From Balneolales bacterium (GTDB taxonomy: Bacteria > Bacteroidota > Rhodothermia > Balneolales > Natronogracilivirgulaceae): DNA of 5,249 bases. Both the position numbers and the translations under genes were made by a program. The notes under the pieces are model-generated. The model saw nothing but the letters and a program-made list of their open reading frames with translations, ran no database searches and was not told where the DNA came from. Positions 1 through 5,249 of this stretch are shown one piece after another. Position 1 is the first letter of the stretch, and each line of letters opens with the position of its first letter. The stretch spans positions 1 to 5,249 of the forward strand of contig SLLW01000224.1 of NCBI GenBank assembly GCA_007133875.1, read 5' to 3'.

Positions 1-2801
1 CGGTCCTCCTGACGTCGGACTTCCCGGTTGGGGAATACATCGGAAACAGACACAGGAAGAGACTCCGGTGTTCTGGCGGCATCGGTCACCCTGCCGACGT
101 TGATTGGGATCATGTACCATGAAAACTTTCCACGCATATCGGAGCGGTTAACCCGGGCGGCAATACTGTTATCGTAAGCATCCATGGTACCGTCATAGGC
201 GGGAAGCGCATGCGGAGCGGCGGCAATGTTCCACCTTCCCGGACTCAGGAAATTAATACTCGTCTTCGACCCTTCAAAGTCATCAATGAATGAGAGACCG
301 TCCTCCTCGTCGGGATAGAGTTCGTTGTTATCAATCGCCCTGGACACGGCCCGGGTGTGGGCTACGTTGGGACGAAGTTGTGCGAATTCCCCACTGACCC
401 GGATGTCTGAGTCGGCCCGGGTCTGGATGATCGGAATCCAGTTGAGTGCCCGGGTGATCCAGGGTGCATCAAATTCAGCACGGCCGTCAAACCCGATGAT
501 GGAGTTGTGAATGGGTTCGTCACCCACCGGAATTTTGTCCTGTAACGGCCGTTCCCGCATGGTTATGTAGGTACTGCCGAAACTGATATTTTCATTGACG
601 GTATAATCGGCACGCACACCGGCAAAGGTGGTCTGTTGGATCTGGAGCATCTGATTGCTTTCATAGTCAATGACAATTTCCTGTCCTGACTGCAGATAGC
701 GATCATTGGTAATCATGATATTACCAACCGAATAGTCAACCTCATAATCCACGCCCTCATCGAGTTCAACTCCGTTCGCCATAACCCTGACCGACCCTTC
801 AACCAGGGCAAATCCAAGGTTATAGCTATCCTGTACCGACCCCCGGCTGGTTCCCGTAATTTTATAGAGGTTATTGCCGGATCTTTGGCGGGCATTGCTC
901 TGGGTGTTGGTATAGAGTTCGGGAAAAGCGTAACGATCAATATTGTCCTGAATCTCGGCCTGGGGGAGACCGCTGTCCTGATAAAGCTGAATAATGCGCT
1001 GTCCGAACGGTTCCCGGTAGGGAAATATGATGCGCCCATTGGAGGCATCCAGGGTACCGGTTCCAAAATCGATCTCGTTATTGGGTTGCGGTTCACCCGC
1101 TGTGTTTACACGGTCGAGCCCAAGATCCTGCAATAAAATATTCCCGAGGCCGGGAAGGTTGGATTGCGGGGTATTGCCACCGTCATAGATGATATCTATT
1201 TCAATATCATCCGGCTGGATGTTACTGGCACTCAAGTTGTAAACATTACGCATCGTCAGGACCCAGGCATCGCTGCTGGCAGTTATGTTATAGGGGCGAA
1301 GCAATTTCAGGAACATACGCTGATCATCCCCCAGGTTCAGATCGCCAACTTCAATTTCGGATCCATCCGGAGCGACATATGCAAACGATACAGCAAGTGC
1401 CTGGTTGGGATCAAGACGCGCATCCAGCGACAGGCGGCCTGTGTTCTGGTCAAATGTATAATCGACACCTTCCTGAAGCGGAATAAAGTTTCCTTCTACA
1501 AACTCGTCACCGGATACACCAAAATCGGATGCCGAGGGCGTGTTGGATGGGTCACGGAACTGATCCATGATTTGCTGATCAAAATCGTCGGTTTCCTGGT
1601 TGGGAGGCAAAAATGTTCCATTTTGTTCATTGACCCCCATACCGACCAGTGCGGCAGCCCTCCGCTGCCCGGATGCCTCCTGGGATGAGGTGTTGAGCAC
1701 ATAGACCTCCATCCGGGTAATATTGAACATCCTTCGGCTGAGGGTCGGATCCGACATGGCATCCTCAAACTCCTGCCAGGCAAAAAAATCGATAAAAAAG
1801 TGGCGGTCCTGATCGTATGACGCCGGATTTATATTGATCGCACTCTCCTGTGAACCGCCGGAAATGGTCTCTGTGTTACTCTGTCCCTCCTGCTGGGATA
1901 TTACGGATGAGATGCGCAAGGGCCCAAACTTGGCCTCTGCCTTGATCCCGAACAGGGAGCTGCCGCCCCGGATGAGTGAGTTCCCCGGATCCATAGAGAC
2001 ATTCCCCAACTCAATATTCTGAAGAATTTCATCCTCATACCCTTGATAACGGATACTAAGACGGTTTTCAAAATCAAAAGCTCGCTGAGTATCCCAATCC
2101 GTGGCAATGGTGAGTTTATCACCGATCGATCCCTGGATGTTCAGTTGTAGATTCTGTTCAAACATGGGATCGATACGCCGCTGCTGATCGGGTGGCAGGG
2201 ACGGATCTTCGGTGTCGGTGATAGACGCCCCGATGCTCATATCGGCCCGGCCGGTTACACTAAGATTTACTTCCGGACGCCCAAAAATAGTTGTAAATGC
2301 CGAACGTTCTCCAACCGGAAGATCAATCGTAAAATCCAGCAATCCACGCCGGACATCCCGTTGACGGCGATTCTCTTCAACCAACCTCGTCCAGTTTCTT
2401 CTGCGTGTATCTTCAAAACTGAGCGCCGAAAATGTTTCAAAATCCATTCGGCGGGGATAACCGGCCGGTATTTCGTAAATAGTTCGCTGGGCGGAATAGT
2501 GATCGAGAGAATCGAGCGTAATGGTAACACGGTCTTCCGGTAATACCATCTCGATCATTGGAGAGCGTCTGCGGGGAAAGGGATTTGTTACATGGGAACT
2601 CCTCGGTGTTGTAAATCGATGCCGTTCGGTTACCGGCAATCCCGTTTCAGCTTCACTCCCCATCTGAGATACCGTTTCGGGGTTAGCTCCATCTGCCGAA
2701 AGGGTATCACTAACCTGGGAGAATGCTGTAAACGGCAGTAGCAGCACGGAAAAACTTACAACCAATCCCGCAAAACCATTGCGAACCGTTACAAATAGCA
2801 A
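1..2801 (-). CDS. sprA: T9SS outer-membrane translocon SprA (Sov family), N-terminal 933 residues; C-terminus beyond the left edge
   Basis: SprA is the very large outer-membrane beta-barrel that exports type IX secretion cargo, including gliding adhesins in gliding species. The frame is open from 2801 to 1 with no stop. A signal peptide occupies residues 1-28 (hydrophobic core about 10-22, AFS before Q29). Family stretches I recognise: NPFPRR near 73, a segment near 199-224 (DPSLPPDQQRR, then QLNIQGSIGDK), DFENRL at 243, GNVSMDPGNSLIRGGSSLFG starting at 266, ITRMEVYVLN at 361-370, and DDFEGSKTSINFLSPGRWN starting at 840. I find no cysteine codon in the visible part. Homologues run to roughly 2,400 residues, so about 60% of the protein is missing to the left. 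The start is TTG at 2801: an in-frame TAA lies at 2814-2816, and the first in-frame ATG (2663, residue 47) would remove the signal peptide. Family assignment is confident; the exact start is less so. Confidence 0.93.
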   Translation of the reverse strand, partial: MLFVTVRNGFAGLVVSFSVLLLPFTAFSQVSDTLSADGANPETVSQMGSEAETGLPVTERHRFTTPRSSHVTNPFPRRRSPMIEMVLPEDRVTITLDSLDHYSAQRTIYEIPAGYPRRMDFETFSALSFEDTRRRNWTRLVEENRRQRDVRRGLLDFTIDLPVGERSAFTTIFGRPEVNLSVTGRADMSIGASITDTEDPSLPPDQQRRIDPMFEQNLQLNIQGSIGDKLTIATDWDTQRAFDFENRLSIRYQGYEDEILQNIELGNVSMDPGNSLIRGGSSLFGIKAEAKFGPLRISSVISQQEGQSNTETISGGSQESAININPASYDQDRHFFIDFFAWQEFEDAMSDPTLSRRMFNITRMEVYVLNTSSQEASGQRRAAALVGMGVNEQNGTFLPPNQETDDFDQQIMDQFRDPSNTPSASDFGVSGDEFVEGNFIPLQEGVDYTFDQNTGRLSLDARLDPNQALAVSFAYVAPDGSEIEVGDLNLGDDQRMFLKLLRPYNITASSDAWVLTMRNVYNLSASNIQPDDIEIDIIYDGGNTPQSNLPGLGNILLQDLGLDRVNTAGEPQPNNEIDFGTGTLDASNGRIIFPYREPFGQRIIQLYQDSGLPQAEIQDNIDRYAFPELYTNTQSNARQRSGNNLYKITGTSRGSVQDSYNLGFALVEGSVRVMANGVELDEGVDYEVDYSVGNIMITNDRYLQSGQEIVIDYESNQMLQIQQTTFAGVRADYTVNENISFGSTYITMRERPLQDKIPVGDEPIHNSIIGFDGRAEFDAPWITRALNWIPIIQTRADSDIRVSGEFAQLRPNVAHTRAVSRAIDNNELYPDEEDGLSFIDDFEGSKTSINFLSPGRWNIAAAPHALPAYDGTMDAYDNSIAARVNRSDMRGKFSWYMIPINVGRVTDAARTPESLPVSVSDVFPNREVRRQED
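2718..2801 (-). other. Predicted Sec signal peptide of SprA
   Basis: Residues 1-28 read from the TTG start. The short n-region has a single arginine (R7). The hydrophobic run is GLVVSFSVLLLPF, and the likely type I cleavage site is after AFS, giving a mature protein that begins QVSD. No cysteine follows the hydrophobic core, so it is not a lipoprotein signal. This is as expected for an outer-membrane barrel that crosses the inner membrane by Sec. The cleavage site is judged by eye. Confidence 0.75.
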
Positions 2802-2813
2802 GGAAAAAATCCG

Positions 2814-2841
2814 TTAATTAACCCAATAAACTGGGTATAAT
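2814..2841 (+). promoter_or_regulatory. Candidate promoter for lptF-lptG
   Basis: A perfect TATAAT lies at 2836-2841, with a weak -35 match TTAATT at 2814-2819 (3 of 6) and a 16-base spacer. Transcription would start near 2848, leaving a leader of about 210 bases before the ATG at 3058. The -10 box follows the sigma-70 consensus. Bacteroidota primary sigma factors often prefer a TAnnTTTG-type -7 element, so the match may be fortuitous. A second, weaker -10-like CATAAT lies at 3022-3027, closer to the gene but without a good -35. Confidence 0.35.
2821..2836. repeat. Small inverted repeat overlapping the candidate -10 box
   Basis: ACCCA at 2821-2825 and TGGGT at 2832-2836 form perfect 5-base arms around a 6-base centre. 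The right arm touches the first base of the TATAAT box. The repeat also lies only 20 bases upstream of the sprA start on the other strand, a position where a bound regulator could affect both genes. Arms of 5 bases arise often by chance, so an operator role is speculative. Confidence 0.25.
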
Positions 2842-3057
2842 GTGTTTGTTGGACGAACTGTAGCTATCTGTCAATAGGCCGACTGGTTTTCATTAGAAGG
2901 TGTGCTTGTTAAAGGCACTAAAATTAGAACCCTTGAAATAACTTTTCAATCCCTGTTCGTTATTAATTTGCAGAATCCGTCAGATTTCGGATATTTGTTC
3001 GTTGCCGGTTTCCGTATCATTCATAATGTAACGAATTTTCCGCTTTTTTATTCAGCA

Positions 3058-4551
3058 ATGACTTCGAAATATATTAAAAATCTGAGACTGGGCAGCATTG
3101 AACGAGACTTGCTCAAACGGCATATCGGACCGTTTATATTCTGTTTCAGCGCCATCATGTTTCTGCTGCTGATGCAGTTTCTGATTCAGTTCATGGATCA
3201 TCTGGTGGGCAAGGGAATCCCGTTCATGGTAATCGTGGAACTTATACTGGTCAATCTTGCCTATATGGTGGTGCTGGCTGTACCGATGACCATCCTGGCC
3301 TCTTCGCTGATGGCATACGGTAAGTTCTCCGAACAAAACGAGTATACTGCTGTGCGGGCTGCCGGCGTTCATCCATTCCGGATTATTCGTCCGATACTCG
3401 GGATTACCATCCTGATCACCCTGTTTCTCGGATGGTTTTCCAACGAAGTGCTACCGGAAGCCAACTACCAGGCGCGGGCCCTGTTTCTTGATATCCGTAT
3501 GAAACAACCGGGGTTTGATCTGCAGGAAAACACTTTTTATGAAGGAATTGACGGCTATACATTTCTGGTTCGGGAAATGCCCTCCGATTCCGATTCACTG
3601 TTTGATATCACATTGTTTCAAAGACCGGAGCAGGGGCGCGACCGGGCTGTTATTAAGGCAAAAAAAGGCCTCCTGGAAAGTGATGAACGGCAATTAAGCC
3701 TCACTTTGTACCTGTATGACGGAACTATCATGAGATACCTTAGCCAGGGCAGAAGCCGAAGTGACCCGATCTACGAAGAGACCGACTTCGAATCGTACCG
3801 GATATCGTTCGACCTCGCCGATCTGGCTTTCTCGCGCACAAATCCTGAAGAGCGCCGCCGGGACGGCCGGTCCATGCGGGCCCAGGCGATGCTTGCTGTG
3901 GTTGATTCTCTCAATAAAGATATGGAACGGGAGATGCAGAACTTCAAAAACAACCTGCGTGCATCGGGCGTCACCCTTGAGCGTGACCCGGACACCACTA
4001 TTGTGGATGTTGAGACCGATGCAGTGACGGATACGGACCATTCACTTGCAGATCAACAGCAGGATCAGGACGAGTTCAAAACAGATACGGTAATGGCTGA
4101 AGCACCCATACCTCCGAAGAAACCATCCGGTTATGTTGTCCTGGACTTGCTAGAAACTATTGAAGACCAGAGTAATGCGGTTCAAAGAACGCTCTCGGAA
4201 ATTCGCAGTTCCCATGCGTTAAGCGATAATCTACGCAGTAACCTTCAGTGGCGCGAAGAACGGGTTGCCCGGTTTATGGTGGAAGTCCACAAAAAAGCCT
4301 CCATACCGGTTGCCTGTATCCTCTTTGCTATGATCGGTGCTCCACTTGGTTTATTGATGCGTAAGGGAAACATGGGCATTCATGCCATTATAAGTACGGT
4401 ACTGTTCACCTATTACTGGATCACTATTATTCAGGGAGAAAAACTGGCCGACCGGTTATTTATCTCTCCGTTTCTGGGAATGTGGTTCGCCAATTTCACC
4501 ATGGCCATCGCCGCCATTGTGTTGAATTACCTGGTGATTATAAAACGATAG
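3058..4551 (+). CDS. lptF: LPS export ABC transporter permease LptF (YjgP/YjgQ family)
   Basis: One of the two inner-membrane permease subunits that, with LptB ATPase, lift lipopolysaccharide out of the inner membrane toward the LptC/A/D bridge. The 497-residue protein has the family layout: a cytosolic N-terminus, TM1 about 24-44, TM2 about 56-85, and the coupling region SEQNEYTAVRAAGVHPFRI at 91-109. TM3 lies at about 110-127, followed by a periplasmic beta-jellyroll from about 130 to 255. Three C-terminal helices (about 414-433, 440-458, 470-494) are introduced by VHKKASIPVACILFAMIGAPLG. It is longer than E. coli LptF (about 366 residues), mainly because of an insertion at about 260-400. 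ATG 3058 is chosen because homology-like sequence begins there; a GTG at 2902 would add 52 unrelated residues. There is no clear Shine-Dalgarno. The family is certain; LptF versus LptG is assigned from gene order. Confidence 0.9.
   Translation: MTSKYIKNLRLGSIERDLLKRHIGPFIFCFSAIMFLLLMQFLIQFMDHLVGKGIPFMVIVELILVNLAYMVVLAVPMTILASSLMAYGKFSEQNEYTAVRAAGVHPFRIIRPILGITILITLFLGWFSNEVLPEANYQARALFLDIRMKQPGFDLQENTFYEGIDGYTFLVREMPSDSDSLFDITLFQRPEQGRDRAVIKAKKGLLESDERQLSLTLYLYDGTIMRYLSQGRSRSDPIYEETDFESYRISFDLADLAFSRTNPEERRRDGRSMRAQAMLAVVDSLNKDMEREMQNFKNNLRASGVTLERDPDTTIVDVETDAVTDTDHSLADQQQDQDEFKTDTVMAEAPIPPKKPSGYVVLDLLETIEDQSNAVQRTLSEIRSSHALSDNLRSNLQWREERVARFMVEVHKKASIPVACILFAMIGAPLGLLMRKGNMGIHAIISTVLFTYYWITIIQGEKLADRLFISPFLGMWFANFTMAIAAIVLNYLVIIKR
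3979..4122 (+). other. Acidic, low-complexity periplasmic linker within LptF
   Basis: Residues 308-355 of LptF are rich in Asp, Thr, Glu and Gln (for example DVETDAVTDTDHS and ADQQQDQDEF) and end in a proline/lysine stretch, IPPKKP. The linker sits between a charged, probably helical segment (about 276-303) and a second helical segment (about 360-405) that leads into TM4. It looks disordered and has no counterpart in the short proteobacterial LptF. Long insertions here are frequent in Bacteroidota members of the family, so it is probably lineage-typical, of unknown role. Confidence 0.6.
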
Positions 4552-4555
4552 CACC

Positions 4556-5249
4556 ATGATCAACACCTTTGACCGATTTATTTTTAAGCGGATGGCGGTG
4601 ATTACCGGCTTCGTGACCGGTTTGCTGATCTTTATCTTTATCATCATCGATTTTTCGGAGAACAGCGGAGAGTTCACCGACCGGGGTGCTACCCTGGCTG
4701 AAATTTGGTACGATTACTACCTGAATTATATCCCGGAAATGATCCGCCTGGTCTCACCGGTGGCGGTTTTTGCCGCCTGTCTCTGGCAGACGGGCCAAAT
4801 GGCCAACAACCTGGAAATCATTGCGTTACGGGCAGCCGGAGTCAGCCTTTACCGGCTCATGGCCCCCTATTTTATCTTTGCTGTCCTTATGGCAGGGTTG
4901 GTCAGTTATCTCGACGGATACGTCGTCCCACCGTCCAATGCCATACGCGCAGAGTTTGAGCAACGGTATATCATGAACCGGACAGAGCGACTCGACCGAA
5001 ACCGCATCTTCCGCCAGGAGTCACCAAACCGGCTCATCCAGGTTAATTATTATGATATCCGGGAGCAGACCGGCTACCGTGTGAGTTTTTATACGTTTGA
5101 TAACGACAGGCTGATAGAAACGCTTGAGGCCGGTCGGATGGCCTGGGATGACGAAAAGCACGCCTGGGAACTGGTCAACGGGACGATCAAAACCTTCAGT
5201 GACCGGGGGTACCATAAAGAAACCTTTAACCGGCGGGATACGACCCTGA
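4556..5249 (+). CDS. lptG: LPS export ABC transporter permease LptG (YjgP/YjgQ family), N-terminal 231 residues; C-terminus beyond the right edge
   Basis: Partner permease of LptF in the LptB2FG lipopolysaccharide extractor. The visible part shows a cytosolic start MINTFDRFIFKR and TM1 about 13-32. After a periplasmic loop comes TM2 about 62-80, then the cytosolic coupling helix MANNLEIIALRAAGVSLYR at 82-100, which in the family contacts LptB. TM3 lies at about 102-119. The family-like VVPPSNAIR at 123-131 leads into the periplasmic beta-jellyroll (from about 135), which the window cuts. The ATG lies 4 bases after the lptF stop, implying co-transcription and probably translational coupling; no strong Shine-Dalgarno is seen. 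The expected remainder is the end of the jellyroll and TM4-6. The frame is intact to the edge. Naming as LptG rather than LptF rests on order after the first permease. Confidence 0.88.
   Translation, partial: MINTFDRFIFKRMAVITGFVTGLLIFIFIIIDFSENSGEFTDRGATLAEIWYDYYLNYIPEMIRLVSPVAVFAACLWQTGQMANNLEIIALRAAGVSLYRLMAPYFIFAVLMAGLVSYLDGYVVPPSNAIRAEFEQRYIMNRTERLDRNRIFRQESPNRLIQVNYYDIREQTGYRVSFYTFDNDRLIETLEAGRMAWDDEKHAWELVNGTIKTFSDRGYHKETFNRRDTTL

Larger units (their letters stand above)
2802..3057. other. Divergent intergenic region between sprA and lptF
   Basis: This 256-base, A/T-richer stretch separates the two oppositely transcribed starts, so it must carry or overlap the promoters for both unless lptF is read from further off. 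It holds a plausible plus-strand promoter and an inverted repeat at 2814-2841. I see no RNA gene, no terminator hairpin and no convincing small ORF. The frame of lptF stays open upstream to a GTG at 2902, but the 52 extra residues do not resemble the family. No clear sprA promoter was found: a perfect TTGACA lies on the minus strand (2874-2869) but has no acceptable -10 at normal spacing. Confidence 0.7.

Noticed and set aside
885..1688. Plus-strand open frames at 885-1136 and 1164-1688 (up to 174 residues)
   Set aside because: They lie wholly antisense to the continuous SprA frame, whose product carries recognisable family motifs; their translations resemble no family and have no start signal. 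They are shadows.
2869..2874. Minus-strand TTGACA as a sprA -35 box
   Set aside because: The hexamer is perfect, but at 16-18 base spacing the downstream hexamers (such as CAACAA) do not resemble a -10 box. The nearest TTATAC/TATACC is almost 30 bases away.
2954..3003. Direct repeat TGTTCGTT at 2954-2961 and 2996-3003
   Set aside because: An 8-base repeat within a 256-base region is expected by chance about as often as not, and nothing else supports a binding site.
2902..3057. N-terminal extension of LptF from GTG 2902
   Set aside because: The 52 added residues have no family resemblance, and family-like sequence starts at the ATG at 3058, followed by the expected short cytosolic N-terminus before TM1.
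3052..4041. Minus-strand open frames within lptF (3052-3372, 3416-3598, 3694-4041)
   Set aside because: Antisense to a well-supported permease gene, with compositions typical of reverse-frame translation. No promoter or initiation signal is seen.
1..5249. Mobile elements, CRISPR arrays, tRNA or rRNA genes, toxin-antitoxin or defence genes
   Set aside because: The window is accounted for by three envelope genes and one intergenic region; I saw no repeat arrays, transposase motifs or RNA gene structures.

Overview
The window suggests a Bacteroidota-type organism. It holds one end of a SprA-like type IX secretion (T9SS) translocon gene, a protein confined as far as is known to the Bacteroidota and relatives. 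Base composition is about half G+C by eye, and none of the three start sites has a clear Shine-Dalgarno sequence; weak SD use is common in that group. This fits Balneolia/Rhodothermia- or Saprospiria-like lineages better than low-GC flavobacteria, but the genus cannot be fixed from this window.

Layout. Positions 1-2801 are one uninterrupted minus-strand reading frame. It encodes the N-terminal 933 residues of SprA, including the signal peptide, and runs off the left edge. Positions 2802-3057 are a divergent intergenic region with a candidate plus-strand promoter (TATAAT at 2836-2841) lying on a small inverted repeat. Positions 3058-4551 encode a complete YjgP/YjgQ-family permease, called LptF here. 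After a 4-base gap, a second permease of the same family (LptG) starts at 4556 and runs off the right edge.

How the genes work together. LptF and LptG are the two inner-membrane permease subunits that, with the ATPase LptB, extract lipopolysaccharide and feed it to the LptC/A/D bridge. SprA is the giant outer-membrane beta-barrel through which T9SS cargo leaves the periplasm. Both are envelope-biogenesis functions. In some T9SS organisms secreted cargo is attached to a form of LPS, so the divergent arrangement is suggestive, but a shared regulatory link is only inference.

No new biological system is evident. The points most worth a second look are the non-ATG start of sprA, the long leader ahead of lptF, and the acidic insertion in LptF.
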